From an uncultured Bacteroidota bacterium (GTDB lineage: Bacteria > Bacteroidota > Bacteroidia > AKYH767-A > 2013-40CM-41-45), in NCBI GenBank assembly GCA_937871435.1, contig CALMQM010000102.1, forward strand, positions 89,338 through 153,337: DNA of 64,000 nucleotides. The letters run 5' to 3'. The position numbers and the translations under genes are program-made. This document shows positions 17,144 through 27,143 of the stretch, piece by piece. Within the stretch, counting starts at the first letter, position 1, and each line of letters opens with the position of its first letter. The notes under the pieces were generated by a model. The model had not been told where the DNA came from, ran no database searches, and saw only the letters and a program-made list of their open reading frames with translations.

Positions 17144-17304
17144 AGAAAAAGACCAACAATTTTAAAATTTCACATTTATTTACCGGATAACAAGAATCTA
17201 CAATGGTTTTTGATTTGATTCAGGTAAAAATTTGCTATCGGTTGACTTATCGGGGATCCCCAACATATAGAATCGACTCAGGCATTAAAAAAGAGATTTT
17301 TTCA

Positions 17305-17312
17305 TATCTTTG
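17305..17312 (+). promoter_or_regulatory. -7 promoter element TATCTTTG upstream of hemD
   Basis: TATCTTTG follows a T-rich stretch and is followed by GCACCC, a context common before strongly expressed Bacteroidota genes. The predicted start near 17317 leaves a leader of about 90 bases before the ATG at 17406. No riboswitch structure was recognised there. Confidence 0.5.
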
Positions 17313-17405
17313 CACCCTGAAAATTAGCCCTGTTGGTAATGTCGGCGTTGCCGTCGTTACTGATCTGTGCAACTGATATTTTACTCAAGAAACGGTAATT
17401 CCTGC

Positions 17406-18155
17406 ATGAGTTTGAAAGTTAAAAGTATCCTGGTTACACAGCCGAAACCTGAAACTGATAAGTCCCCTTATTACGACCTTTCCAAAAAGTTCAGTGTGAA
17501 GATTGACTTCCGTCCATTCATTCACGTGGAGCCAATTTCTGCAAAGGATTTCAGAAAGGACAGAGTAAATTTACAGGACCACACAGCTGTAATTCTGACC
17601 AGCCGAAATGCGGCGGATCATTTTTTCCGCATTTGTAACGAGATGAGAATTACGGTTCCTGAGACACTTAAATACTTTTGTATCTCTGAATCCACGGCCT
17701 ATTATCTTCAAAAATTTGTCGTTTACAGAAAACGAAAAATCTTTTTCGGGAAACAGACCATCAATGATCTGATGGATTTGATTAAGAAACACAAAAAGGA
17801 GAAATTCCTTGTTCCTTGTACGGATATTCACAAGCAGGAGATCTTTGAAACTCTTGATGCTCAATCCATTGACTACACCAAAGCCGTCATTTACAAGACT
17901 GTAGCCAGTGATTTAAGTGACCTTGCAAATGTGAACTATGATGTTCTGGTTTTTTTCAGTCCATCCGGAATAACTTCGCTTTTCAAAAATTTCCCAAAGT
18001 TCAAACAGAACAATACCCGCATTGCAGCATTTGGTCCGACCACTGCGCAGGCAGTATTGGATGCCGGTTTACGCCTTGATATTCAGGCACCGGTACCGGC
18101 GGCTCCATCCATGACTATGGCATTGGAGCAATACATTAAGAAGGCGAATAAATAA
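17406..18155 (+). CDS. hemD: Uroporphyrinogen-III synthase
   Basis: From the ATG at 17406 the protein has 249 residues; a 13-residue upstream extension (from 17367) lacks family resemblance. It begins VKSILVTQPKPETDKSPYYDL and contains AVILTSRNAADHF, KFLVPCTD and VLVFFSPSGITSLF, then AFGPTTAQAVLDAGL, which together form the two-domain HemD fold. The enzyme cyclises hydroxymethylbilane with inversion of ring D to make uroporphyrinogen III, the haem and cobalamin precursor. Sequence conservation in this family is low, but motif order and context (rnpA nine bases downstream) are typical of Bacteroidota. Confidence 0.85.
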   Translation: MSLKVKSILVTQPKPETDKSPYYDLSKKFSVKIDFRPFIHVEPISAKDFRKDRVNLQDHTAVILTSRNAADHFFRICNEMRITVPETLKYFCISESTAYYLQKFVVYRKRKIFFGKQTINDLMDLIKKHKKEKFLVPCTDIHKQEIFETLDAQSIDYTKAVIYKTVASDLSDLANVNYDVLVFFSPSGITSLFKNFPKFKQNNTRIAAFGPTTAQAVLDAGLRLDIQAPVPAAPSMTMALEQYIKKANK

Positions 18156-18164
18156 TTTTCCAAA

Positions 18165-18581
18165 ATGAACAGGGGGGATTTTCCTGTCATCCGCCATACT
18201 TTCCGGAAACCGGAACGGCTTGTCAGTCGTAAAATCATCGAGCAACTTATAGCGAAAGGGCGATCCGTGCAGGGAAATGCATTCCGGATCGTTTGGTCTG
18301 TTCATGCATTAGGCGTACCGTTCCCGGTGCAGATTGCATTCAGTGTACCGAAAAGAAATTTTCGATCGGCTGTAGACAGGAACAGAATCAAGCGACTGAT
18401 GAGAGAATATTACCGGCAGAATAAAGAAGAGATCTATTCGTTGGTAAAAGGAAAAGATCTGCAGGTGGCTTTGTTGCTTGTGTATACCGGGAAAACAATT
18501 CCGGGATATCAGGATGTAGTTCAAAAAATGTCGCAAACCCTTAAACATTTTGTGGAAGATTTTCAAAAACATTCTGGCTAA
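18165..18581 (+). CDS. rnpA: Ribonuclease P protein component
   Basis: The 138-residue basic protein contains [20 protein letters not shown], the RNR signature of RnpA. It binds the catalytic RNase P RNA and helps cut tRNA 5' leaders. It starts nine bases after hemD, and yidD begins inside its 3' end (32-base overlap). In many bacteria rnpA sits beside rpmH near the origin; here it sits beside hemD and a protease, the arrangement common in Bacteroidota. Confidence 0.93.
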   Translation: MNRGDFPVIRHTFRKPERLVSRKIIEQLIAKGRSVQGNAFRIVWSVHALGVPFPVQIAFSVPKRNFRSAVDRNRIKRLMREYYRQNKEEIYSLVKGKDLQVALLLVYTGKTIPGYQDVVQKMSQTLKHFVEDFQKHSG

Positions 18582-18783
18582 GCTGTTCATTGGTTTGATC
18601 CGGTTTTACCAGGGGGCTTTGTCACCATTGCTTCGGCCATCTTGTCGGTTTACTCCAACATGCTCTGCGTATGGCATTCAAGCCATTCGAAAGTACGGGC
18701 CCTTCAAAGGCGGTTACCTGACGATACGAAGAATTCTGAGATGTCATCCCTGGGGTGGACATGGTTATGATCCTGTTCCCTGA
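18550..18783 (+). CDS. yidD: Membrane protein insertion efficiency factor YidD
   Basis: The 77-residue protein carries the family signature [20 protein letters not shown], then CSAY and [13 protein letters not shown] at the end. It starts at TTG and overlaps rnpA by 32 bases in another frame, an arrangement seen widely. YidD assists YidC in inserting inner-membrane proteins. The full family length is present. Confidence 0.93.
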   Translation: MWKIFKNILAKLFIGLIRFYQGALSPLLRPSCRFTPTCSAYGIQAIRKYGPFKGGYLTIRRILRCHPWGGHGYDPVP

Positions 18784-18793
18784 AAAAAAAATT

Positions 18794-20482
18794 ATGATGA
18801 AAATGAAAATGAAGAATTACAAACTGTGGCTCCTGGTGATAGCAACATCAGTGGTTTCTGTTATCAGCTTTAGTTTTGTAGACGAATATTTTGAGGTATC
18901 CAAAAACCTGGATATTTTTTCAAGTGTATATCGTGAAGTCAACATGTTTTATGTTGATACCACTGATCCGGGAAAGCTGATGAAGAAGGGAATTGATTCC
19001 ATGCTTGAGTCACTGGATCCATACACCAATTTTATTCCTGAATCGGATATTGAAGACTATCGGTTTTTGACTACAGGTCAGTATGGAGGTATTGGCGCGT
19101 TAATTAAGCAAAAGGGAGATGCAGTAATTATCAGCGACCCTTACGAAGGATATCCTGCACAGAAATCCGGATTACTCGCAGGGGATCAGATTCTGGAGAT
19201 CGATGGGAATTCAACGAAGAATAAAAAAACAGATGACATCAGTCGACTGTTGAAAGGCTCCCCAAAAACTCAGGTGCGATTGCTGATTCAGAGAGACGGA
19301 GAAAAAAATCCATTCGAAAAAACAATTGTGAGGGAAGAAATTAAAGTTAAAAGTGTTCCGTATTATGGAATGGTGGGAGAAGACATAGGATACATCCGAT
19401 TGAACAGTTTTACTGAAAATGCGGGAAAGGATGTCGGTGCTGCGATGAAAGATTTACAGTCGAAGCATACATTGAAAGGTTTGGTATTCGACCTGCGGAA
19501 TAATCCGGGTGGATTGCTGAATGAAGCCGTGAACGTTTCCAATTTATTTGTTGAACGCGGGCAGGATATCGTGAGTACCAAAGGAAGGTACAAAGACATG
19601 GATAAAACGTACAAAGCTCTGAACGAAGCCATTGATCCGAATCTTCCGTTAGCCTTATTGGTGAACAGTGGTTCAGCCTCCGCATCTGAAATTGTTTCCG
19701 GCTCATTACAGGATCTGGATCGTGCAGTGATAGTCGGACAAAGAACATTTGGAAAAGGGCTTGTACAAACAACACGTCCGCTTTCTTACAATACACAAAT
19801 GAAAATCACCACAGCAAAATATTATATCCCGAGCGGTCGCTGTATTCAGGCATTGGATTACACTCACAGAAATGAAGATGGCAGTGTAGGAAAAGTTCCG
19901 GACTCACTGGTTTCCGCTTTCAATACGAGGGCAGGAAGAAAGGTGTATGATGGAGGGGGCATCCTTCCTGACCTTGTGACTGAACCACAAAAGCTGAGCA
20001 ACATCAGTCAGAGTTTGATTTCCAAAAACATTCTCTTTGATTATGCGACACGTTACAGACGTTTGCATCCTGAAATTGCTTCTGTGAATAATTTTGAACT
20101 CACGGATTCAGACTTCAACGATTTCGTCTCTTACATTTCCGATAAAGAATACGATTATTCTACCAAGAGCGAAAAAGCGATGGAAGATCTGAAGAAGAAC
20201 AGTGAAGACGAAAAGTATTTCCAGGATATACGAACCGAGTACGATGCACTGAAAAACAAACTCGCTCACAACAAGCAGGCAGATGTTGAGAAAAATAAAA
20301 GTGAGATTCTGCAACTGTTGAAAGAAGAAATCATTGCACGATATTATTTCCAAAGCGGAAGAATTGAAGTCAGTTTAAAAAATGATCCGGATTTGAAGAA
20401 CGCCGTTGATGTGATTCAGGATAAAGTCCGGTATACCGGAATTCTGAACGGATCATTGAAGGCAGATGCAGGGAAAAAATAA
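18794..20482 (+). CDS. S41-family C-terminal processing protease, with C-terminal extension
   Basis: From the ATG at 18794 the protein has 562 residues; upstream in-frame codons overlap yidD. One membrane helix (LWLLVIATSVVSVISFSF) anchors it facing the periplasm. Then come the N-terminal S41 helices, a PDZ domain (YGGIGALIKQKGDAV, SGLLAGDQILEIDG) and the protease core: the Ser in SGSASASEI near residue 294 and the Lys in FGKG near residue 321. About 150 helical residues follow, longer than usual. The family cleaves membrane or secreted proteins at their C-termini. A second S41 protease lies at 44774-46399. Confidence 0.9.
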   Translation: MMKMKMKNYKLWLLVIATSVVSVISFSFVDEYFEVSKNLDIFSSVYREVNMFYVDTTDPGKLMKKGIDSMLESLDPYTNFIPESDIEDYRFLTTGQYGGIGALIKQKGDAVIISDPYEGYPAQKSGLLAGDQILEIDGNSTKNKKTDDISRLLKGSPKTQVRLLIQRDGEKNPFEKTIVREEIKVKSVPYYGMVGEDIGYIRLNSFTENAGKDVGAAMKDLQSKHTLKGLVFDLRNNPGGLLNEAVNVSNLFVERGQDIVSTKGRYKDMDKTYKALNEAIDPNLPLALLVNSGSASASEIVSGSLQDLDRAVIVGQRTFGKGLVQTTRPLSYNTQMKITTAKYYIPSGRCIQALDYTHRNEDGSVGKVPDSLVSAFNTRAGRKVYDGGGILPDLVTEPQKLSNISQSLISKNILFDYATRYRRLHPEIASVNNFELTDSDFNDFVSYISDKEYDYSTKSEKAMEDLKKNSEDEKYFQDIRTEYDALKNKLAHNKQADVEKNKSEILQLLKEEIIARYYFQSGRIEVSLKNDPDLKNAVDVIQDKVRYTGILNGSLKADAGKK

Positions 20483-20553
20483 TTTCAGATTCTTTTGTGT
20501 AACCAGCAAGGGAATTGGGACAATCCTTTCTTCAATTTAAGATTCCATTCAGC

Positions 20554-22155
20554 ATGCAAATTTTTCCCCGACTAAGACAGTCTAATTATCTTTTTTTCTT
20601 CGGGCTCTGTCTGCTTGTTGCCGGACTTCCGGTTTCATTATTCCTTACGAGTTTATCACAATTTTTTATTGCAGGATCTTTCTTTCTGGAAGGAGATCTT
20701 TCAACAAAAATAAAACGATACATTTCGAACCGAAGTGCTTTGCTGTTGACAGGTATCTGGTTGCTTCATGTTGCAGGTTTATTGTGGACAACAGATATAC
20801 AAGAAGGGCTAAAGGATATTCGGATTAAACTTCCTCTGTTGATTTTGCCATTGGTGATGTCCGGATCTGCACCATTGAGTACAAAACAATTTCGCTTTAT
20901 TCTCTACCTTTTTGTCTTTTCAGTTTTTAGCGGATCACTGGTATCCATAGCGGTTCTGAATGGACTTATTCCGACAAAGGCGCCGATCTATGATATTCGG
21001 GAGATTTTCATTCTGGGTGTTTCACATATTCGTTTTGCGCTTTTCACCTGTCTTGCAGTGATCGTCGTAGGTTGGTTAATGTACACACGAGAACAAAAAA
21101 CGTTTGGTTCAAAACTTTTATTGAGCGCACTCATGCTTTGGTTGTCGATATTTCTCTTCATCATTGAATCCATAACAGGTATATCCATCCTTATCATCTG
21201 TGGACTGCTATTCCTGTGGTACAATGTGATCCGGCATCAGTCAAAATGGTTACGTTTTGCATCGGCTGTTTTGGTGATTGCGATACCACTTTCTTTGTTC
21301 TTCTATCTGAAAAACTTTGTCCAAACCTACTCTCCTGCTCCTCCACAGGAATTGGATTTTACTAAAAAAACAAACCGAGGAAACGCGTATTTTTTTGATA
21401 CAACAAATACGCAGGTAGAAAACGGTTACAGGGTATATGCTTATGTATGTGAATATGAAATGCGCGAGGAGTGGAACAAAAGAAGCTCTATTCCTTTTGA
21501 CTCATTGGATCAGCGGAAACAACCGGTGAAATCCACTCTGATTCGATTTCTTGCTTCGAAAGGAGAAACAAAAGATGGTGACGCGGTTTTAAGACTGAGT
21601 GATGAAGAAGTTCATTCAATAGAAAGAGGAATTGCGAATGTGTATTATGAACACATTTCAAGCATTAAAAGCAGATTGTTGCAGATACTTTGGGAATATC
21701 ATGAATACATGCGCGGTGGTGATCCAAGCGGGCATTCGGTTACGCAACGTCTTGAATTCTGGAGAGCGGCCGCTGCCATCATTGCCGATCATCCCTGGAC
21801 AGGAGTAGGTACAGGAGATATGCCTGAAGCTTATGGTGAAGAATATCAGAAAATGAATACGCAGTTGATGCAGAAATACCGTTTGCGTGCGCACAATCAG
21901 TACCTTGCGATTGCCGTGGCATTTGGAATTCCTGCTCTGATTTATTTTCTTTTCACTCTGTTCTATCCGATCAGGAAGGCACTACGAAACCAAAATATTC
22001 TTTTTATTAGTTTCTGGGTGATTGCATTTTTTTCCATGTTTACAGAGGACACACTGGAGACACAGGCTGGCGCAACATTTGTCGCTTTGTTTTGGTCACT
22101 GTTTTTATTTTCTTCTGATGCCGCAGAAATTGAAGATGTGAAAAATCAATTCTGA
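20554..22155 (+). CDS. O-antigen ligase-like membrane protein (WaaL/Wzy family)
   Basis: The ATG at 20554 follows an alternative TTG at 20515; it begins just before the first hydrophobic helix, giving 533 residues. Roughly ten membrane segments surround a large periplasmic loop at about residues 260-390. After that loop, DHPWTGVGTGDMPEAY and RAHNQYLAIAVAFG form the Wzy_C signature (HPxxGxGxG and HNxxL), typical of proteins that transfer lipid-linked glycans to lipid A or polymerise them. Substrate and linkage are unknown. It probably acts on the products of the glycosyltransferases elsewhere in the window. Confidence 0.8.
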   Translation: MQIFPRLRQSNYLFFFGLCLLVAGLPVSLFLTSLSQFFIAGSFFLEGDLSTKIKRYISNRSALLLTGIWLLHVAGLLWTTDIQEGLKDIRIKLPLLILPLVMSGSAPLSTKQFRFILYLFVFSVFSGSLVSIAVLNGLIPTKAPIYDIREIFILGVSHIRFALFTCLAVIVVGWLMYTREQKTFGSKLLLSALMLWLSIFLFIIESITGISILIICGLLFLWYNVIRHQSKWLRFASAVLVIAIPLSLFFYLKNFVQTYSPAPPQELDFTKKTNRGNAYFFDTTNTQVENGYRVYAYVCEYEMREEWNKRSSIPFDSLDQRKQPVKSTLIRFLASKGETKDGDAVLRLSDEEVHSIERGIANVYYEHISSIKSRLLQILWEYHEYMRGGDPSGHSVTQRLEFWRAAAAIIADHPWTGVGTGDMPEAYGEEYQKMNTQLMQKYRLRAHNQYLAIAVAFGIPALIYFLFTLFYPIRKALRNQNILFISFWVIAFFSMFTEDTLETQAGATFVALFWSLFLFSSDAAEIEDVKNQF

Positions 22156-22189
22156 GCGATTCGTTGGTAAACAAAAATAACGGGAAAAA

Positions 22190-22948
22190 TTATTTTCCTT
22201 TCTCATTCAATTCTTTTAAACGCGCATACTTAAGATAATTGTATTGAGCGGTAATTTTCGCGATACGAAAACCGGAAAGTCCATCAAGGAATCCAGCGAG
22301 AAAAATATAATCTCTTAAAAAGCGCAATGCCGGTCTCCATAAAAGTGTGAAGTTATTTGCTTTCTTACCTGCACGGTATGCAGCCATCGCGCCGATCTCA
22401 GCAAATTTTTTTCCCTGGGCAATATGTCCTTCTACTGAATAATATGAATAATGAAGTATGTCGCCTTTCAGATGACGGATGCGAACCTGGCTATCCGGTA
22501 TGAAACGATCATGAGGGTTGTTGCCGCCCCATTTCCCCTGATCGCGTCTGAACAATCGTACTTTTCGATCAGGATACCATGCACCATGACGAATCCAATG
22601 ACCACAGTAATTTGTCAATCGATTCATCCGGAATGCATCATTATTCCAATCGGATTTCACTTTAAGAATACTCTCTTTTAATTCCGGAGAAAGTGCTTCA
22701 TCGGCATCAAGGGAAAGAATGTAATTGTGCTGAGCTTGGGTCAGCGCATAATTTTTCTGTTCAATATATCCTTCGAAAGAATGCTCAATAAAACGGGCGG
22801 AAAAAGATGCTGCAATTTCTTTCGTTCTATCAATAGAAAAAGAATCCACGATAAGGATTTCGTCGGCGACACCTGTTACCGATTCAAGACATCGGGCAAG
22901 GTTTCGTTCTTCATTGTAGGTGATGATGACGACAGACAGCTGAACCAT
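22190..22948 (-). CDS. GT2-family glycosyltransferase, WaaE/KdtX-like
   Basis: The 252-residue protein starts MVQLSVVIITYNEERNLARC and has VDSFSIDRT and LDADEAL (Asp81-x-Asp83, the metal- and nucleotide-sugar-binding site). Later FRMNRLTNYCGHWIRHGAWY and KVRLFRRDQGKWGG match WaaE-like glucosyltransferases that extend the lipopolysaccharide core. A C-terminal hydrophobic helix (LRFLRDYIFLAGFLDGLSG) is typical. It converges with the ligase-like gene, separated by 34 bases, and diverges from meaB. The sugar transferred is inferred only. Confidence 0.85.
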   Translation of the reverse strand: MVQLSVVIITYNEERNLARCLESVTGVADEILIVDSFSIDRTKEIAASFSARFIEHSFEGYIEQKNYALTQAQHNYILSLDADEALSPELKESILKVKSDWNNDAFRMNRLTNYCGHWIRHGAWYPDRKVRLFRRDQGKWGGNNPHDRFIPDSQVRIRHLKGDILHYSYYSVEGHIAQGKKFAEIGAMAAYRAGKKANNFTLLWRPALRFLRDYIFLAGFLDGLSGFRIAKITAQYNYLKYARLKELNEKGK

Positions 22949-23044
22949 AACTTTTCAACGTCTGCAAGTTAGGTATATTTATATTCTCATTTTGTTTCAG
23001 TCTCTCTTTCTTGTTTCTTTGTCCGAAACATTGTAGACAAAACA

Positions 23045-23953
23045 GTGAGCCAGTCAAGCATACTACTGCAACAACTCATACAAGGCGACAGAAAAGCGTT
23101 GGCCAGGGCTATCACTATTGTGGAGAATGATGTGGATGGCTGCACTGAAATTCTTTTCTCACTTCCCAGGAAAAATACGGTTCCTGTAATTGGTATTACG
23201 GGACCACCGGGCGCAGGGAAGAGTACATTAATTAATGCTTTAGTGAGAAGCTACAGCGAGTCCGGAAAACAGGTTGCCGTTGTAGCTGTGGATCCAACAT
23301 CCCCTTTTAATTATGGATCTTTGCTCGGCGACAGATTAAGAATGTCCGAACATTTTACCAATCCAAACGTATTCATCCGTTCATTGGCTACCCGTGGATC
23401 ATTGGGAGGGTTGTCGGAGAAGATAATCGAGATCACAGATGTCATTCGTGCTGCAGGATTTGATCTGATTATTGTTGAAACGGTAGGAGTTGGTCAGAGT
23501 GAAGTTGAAATTGCCGGTCTGGCTGATACTACAGTAGTTGTAGTTGTACCTGAATCAGGTGATGAAGTTCAAACGTTGAAATCCGGAATCATGGAGATCG
23601 CGGATATTTTTGTGGTAAATAAATCAGACCGGGAAGGAGCTGAACATTTACAACAGAACTTGAAAAAACTGATGTCACATCCCAAACATGAAAACTGGAC
23701 GGTTCCGGTTATTAAATGTGCGGCAACACAAAATCAGGGCGTGGACGAATTGATTGCAAAAATTGCGGAACATGCACAGTCCGGTGCGATGCAAACCAAG
23801 AAAACGTATTTGTTGGCTGAAAAAGCGTACCGACTGATTCAACAAAGAAGGATGAAATCAATACAGAAAAAAGCCTTGTTTGAGGCTTTAGCGGAGCAAG
23901 CTTCAGACCCTCAATTTAACCTGTATCGATTTGCAGATCAATTCAATAACTGA
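23045..23953 (+). CDS. meaB: MeaB-type GTPase, methylmalonyl-CoA mutase chaperone
   Basis: The 302-residue protein starts at GTG. Walker A is GPPGAGKST (Gly53 to Thr61), Walker B lies in DLIIVETVGVGQSEVEIA, and VVNKSD is the base-recognition motif. These, with DPTSPFNYGSLLGDRLRM, mark the MeaB/ArgK group of SIMIBI GTPases, which protect and reload adenosylcobalamin in methylmalonyl-CoA mutase. It is slightly short at the C-terminus against MeaB of Methylobacterium. No mutase gene is in this window. Confidence 0.92.
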   Translation: MSQSSILLQQLIQGDRKALARAITIVENDVDGCTEILFSLPRKNTVPVIGITGPPGAGKSTLINALVRSYSESGKQVAVVAVDPTSPFNYGSLLGDRLRMSEHFTNPNVFIRSLATRGSLGGLSEKIIEITDVIRAAGFDLIIVETVGVGQSEVEIAGLADTTVVVVVPESGDEVQTLKSGIMEIADIFVVNKSDREGAEHLQQNLKKLMSHPKHENWTVPVIKCAATQNQGVDELIAKIAEHAQSGAMQTKKTYLLAEKAYRLIQQRRMKSIQKKALFEALAEQASDPQFNLYRFADQFNN

Positions 23954-24004
23954 AAAATTGCGATATTCTAAAATAGTCGTAAATTGACTCGCTTTTTACA
24001 TCGT

Positions 24005-26065
24005 ATGACCAAACGATACGACGACGGATATATATTTCATTTCCTTGGCAGCCTGCTTATCGCCGGAATTCTTGTCATGACTGCAGGTTCCAATCCGGCG
24101 CATGCTCAAGCTTTCTGGGTTGAGACATTTGGCAACACCGCTGCCGGTAGTTGTGATCAGGGTACATTGGCAAATGGATTCGTTTCCACCAATGGAACCT
24201 GGACGGTTACAGCTGTTGGTCCTGAAGGGCCGACTCCGAATCAATGGTATATCAGTGCAACTGAGCCGGGAAGAGCAGCGGGCGATTGCTCTACACAAGG
24301 ATGTTATATCAATCCTCAATACACTGACAGAACGTTACATGTTGGTAATTTAGCTTCGTCTCCAAATGCCGGCACATTGTGTCCATTGGGAGATTGTGGT
24401 GCGATTTACGATGCAGGCGGATTTCAACCTACAGCTGTACAAACCAATTCAAGAGCAGAGTCTCCGACAATAGATTGCAGTGGTCAGAATGGAATTATTC
24501 TCTATTTCTCATATTTCAAAAATGCGGATGATCCAACAGGGAATGATGATGTATCAGTAGAATATTTTGATGGAACTACATGGACGACCATTGCTGATCC
24601 TCCGCAAACCGATCCGGGTTGTGGACAAGGATTTGGAATGTGGACACAGTATGCAGTAGCACTTGGCGCCAGCGCGGACAACAATCCGAATGTTAAAATC
24701 GGATTTACATGGATTAATGACGAAGGTGGCGTGGGTGTAAATCCATCATTTGCTGTTGACAGTATTGCACTGATAGGAACACTTGCTCCCGTTGCTGATT
24801 TTACTGCAAGCGACACGGTGTTGTGTACAGGTGATTGCATTGATTTTACAGATCTGAGTAACAACTTCCCTACTGCCTGGGCATGGAGTTTTATTGGAGG
24901 GAATCCTGCCACTTCATCTGTTCAGGATCCTACGACTGTTTGTTTCCTCAATCCCGGTACATATACAGTTCAGTTGATCGTCAGCAATGGAACGGGCATA
25001 GATACTCTCACCAAAACAGATTACATCACTGTGAATGCCTGTACTCCGCCAACCGCGGGATTCAGTGCAGACAGTACAAATTTCTGTGAGCGTACCTGCA
25101 TCAATTTCACAGATGAAAGCATCAACGGCGCGAATGCCTGGAAATGGTTATTTCCGGGAGGAACTCCGAACACTTCAACTGATCAGAATCCGCAACAAAT
25201 TTGTTACTACACTCCGGGATTGTATTCCGTTACACAAATTGTGTACAACCAATTTGGTTCTGATACATTGGTTTTAACTGACTACATCAATGTGAACACT
25301 TGTCCACTACCGGTAGCAGATTTTGCCACGTTTACTCCTTCATTTTGTTCAAATACCTGCATTAACTTTTTTGATCAGTCAACATTTAGCCCCACATCAT
25401 GGAGTTGGTATTTCCCGGGAGCTACACCGGATACTTCCACCGCGCAAAATCCAACAGGAATTTGTTATCCGGCGGATGGATTTTATGATGTAGAACTTAT
25501 CGTTTCCAATGCGAACGGATCGGACACCACAGTAAAATATTCCTATATCCATGTTGAGAGTGTTCCGAATGCTTTTGTAAGTCCGGATACAGCAATGTAT
25601 TTCGGCGGAACGTATCAATTGATTGCAGGTGGAGGAATGACGTATACATGGTCTCCTGCTGCCGGTCTTGACACGATCGGAGGAAGCAATCCAATTGCAA
25701 CACCGGATGAAACCACTACCTATACAGTTGTAATCACAGATGCAAGCGGATGTTCAACGACCCGTCAGGTAACAGTTACTATTTTGCATAACAACAATTT
25801 CTTTGTACCAAACAGTTTCTCACCAAACAACGATGGCTACAATGATTATTTGTTTGTGAGAGGAAACAATTTATATGGAATACGTTTCACTGTATTTGAT
25901 CGCTGGGGTGAAAAAGTATGGGAGACAGTGAATCAAACTGAAGGATGGGATGGAAGATATAAAGGAAAGGAGCTGGATCCCGCTGTATTCACTTATGTGC
26001 TGACCATCATTTACGATGACAGTAAAAATGTCACACAAACAGGCACTATCACTTTGCTTCGATAA
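24005..26065 (+). CDS. Secreted PKD-repeat protein with T9SS type B sorting domain
   Basis: From the ATG at 24005 the protein has 686 residues; a TTG start would add seven. The signal peptide ends near Ala34 (NPAHA, then Q). Residues 35-255 form an adhesin-like beta domain. Three PKD repeats follow at about 262-350, 349-436 and 436-525, each with cysteines in the pattern C-x3-C-I-x-F and CY-x2-PG. Residues 601-686 are a gliding-motility-type C-terminal domain (VPNSFSPNNDGYNDYLFVRG) that directs export by the type IX system as type B cargo. The adjacent PorP/SprF gene is the usual partner. Probably a cell-surface adhesin. Confidence 0.88.
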   Translation: MTKRYDDGYIFHFLGSLLIAGILVMTAGSNPAHAQAFWVETFGNTAAGSCDQGTLANGFVSTNGTWTVTAVGPEGPTPNQWYISATEPGRAAGDCSTQGCYINPQYTDRTLHVGNLASSPNAGTLCPLGDCGAIYDAGGFQPTAVQTNSRAESPTIDCSGQNGIILYFSYFKNADDPTGNDDVSVEYFDGTTWTTIADPPQTDPGCGQGFGMWTQYAVALGASADNNPNVKIGFTWINDEGGVGVNPSFAVDSIALIGTLAPVADFTASDTVLCTGDCIDFTDLSNNFPTAWAWSFIGGNPATSSVQDPTTVCFLNPGTYTVQLIVSNGTGIDTLTKTDYITVNACTPPTAGFSADSTNFCERTCINFTDESINGANAWKWLFPGGTPNTSTDQNPQQICYYTPGLYSVTQIVYNQFGSDTLVLTDYINVNTCPLPVADFATFTPSFCSNTCINFFDQSTFSPTSWSWYFPGATPDTSTAQNPTGICYPADGFYDVELIVSNANGSDTTVKYSYIHVESVPNAFVSPDTAMYFGGTYQLIAGGGMTYTWSPAAGLDTIGGSNPIATPDETTTYTVVITDASGCSTTRQVTVTILHNNNFFVPNSFSPNNDGYNDYLFVRGNNLYGIRFTVFDRWGEKVWETVNQTEGWDGRYKGKELDPAVFTYVLTIIYDDSKNVTQTGTITLLR

Positions 26066-26089
26066 GCTTTGAAGCCAAAAGAGAATTGA

Positions 26090-27139
26090 ATGAAAAAAGT
26101 ACTACATAGCTTTCTTTTTGTGTTGCTGACCCTGAGCGGGGAATTAATCCATGCTCAGGATGTACATTTTTCACAGTTCTATTCCACGCCTTTGCAGGTA
26201 AATCCTGCGATGACCGGTGTCTACGATGGTAAACTTCGTTTCACCAACAATTACCGCACACAATGGACTTCTCTTGGAAAAGGATATAAGACGATTCATT
26301 CTTCATTGGATGTGCCTGTTGGAAAATCGGATGTAAAGAATAATTACTTCGGTGTAGGCGCGATGGTGTATCAGGACAAAGCCGGTGATGCTGGTTTTAC
26401 TTCCACAATTATTGAAGGAAGTTTGTCTTACGTGACCGCACTGGACGATATTGGTGATCATTATTTCTCGATTGGTTTTCAGGGTGGATTAAATCAAAAC
26501 AGTATTGATCTTTCGAAGACAACCTGGGATACTCAATGGAATGGAGATACGTATGATCCCTCATTGCCATCATTTGAGTCGATTCAGTTACAGCAATTCG
26601 CCTACCTCGACTTCAATGCTGGTCTGATGTATTTTTATGTTCCTGACGGAAATAATTCACTTGCTCTTGGCGCGAGTATGTCGCACGTGGGTAGTCCGAA
26701 TGTGAGTTTTGTGATACGTCAGGATGCGCCACTCAGAAAAAAATTCAATATTCACGGAAGCGGTGATTTGTCTTTGAACAAAGAAAATCTCACCTGGCTT
26801 CAACCCAGATTCCTTGTCAGTCTGCAGGGTTCACAAAAAGAAATTGTAGCCGGTGGATTTTTGAAAAACAAAGTACAGTTTAAATCACGCTATACGAATT
26901 ACAAGAAAGAAGCGTATTTTCTTTTTGGCGGATTTTACCGGTACAAAGACGCAGCAATTCTTGCGGCACGCTTTGAATACAACACGGTCGGCTTAGGTAT
27001 CAGTTACGATCTGAATACATCCAATCTTTCCAACCTTGCTGGTTCTGCAAGTGCTTTTGAGATCAACTTTTCTTATGTGATGTATGTGAAACGCGGGGAG
27101 CGTGCGAAGAACTTCAACAAAATGCCTCGCTTCCTGTAA
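26090..27139 (+). CDS. PorP/SprF-family outer-membrane protein
   Basis: The 349-residue protein has a signal peptide (ending near ELIHA, then QDVHFSQFYSTPLQVNPA). The start after cleavage, FSQFYSTPLQVNPAMTGVYDG, is the PorP/SprF signature, and the rest is short alternating strands of an outer-membrane barrel. PorP/SprF proteins are encoded next to type B cargo and attach or guide that cargo at the cell surface, separately from the core secretion machine. It starts 24 bases after the cargo gene, so the two are probably one operon. Its stop lies four bases from the convergent murF-alr stop. Confidence 0.92.
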   Translation: MKKVLHSFLFVLLTLSGELIHAQDVHFSQFYSTPLQVNPAMTGVYDGKLRFTNNYRTQWTSLGKGYKTIHSSLDVPVGKSDVKNNYFGVGAMVYQDKAGDAGFTSTIIEGSLSYVTALDDIGDHYFSIGFQGGLNQNSIDLSKTTWDTQWNGDTYDPSLPSFESIQLQQFAYLDFNAGLMYFYVPDGNNSLALGASMSHVGSPNVSFVIRQDAPLRKKFNIHGSGDLSLNKENLTWLQPRFLVSLQGSQKEIVAGGFLKNKVQFKSRYTNYKKEAYFLFGGFYRYKDAAILAARFEYNTVGLGISYDLNTSNLSNLAGSASAFEINFSYVMYVKRGERAKNFNKMPRFL

Positions 27140-27143
27140 GAGT

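Noticed and set aside
24005..26065. Core type IX secretion gene
   Set aside because: The protein is cargo with a sorting domain, not a component of the secretion machine.
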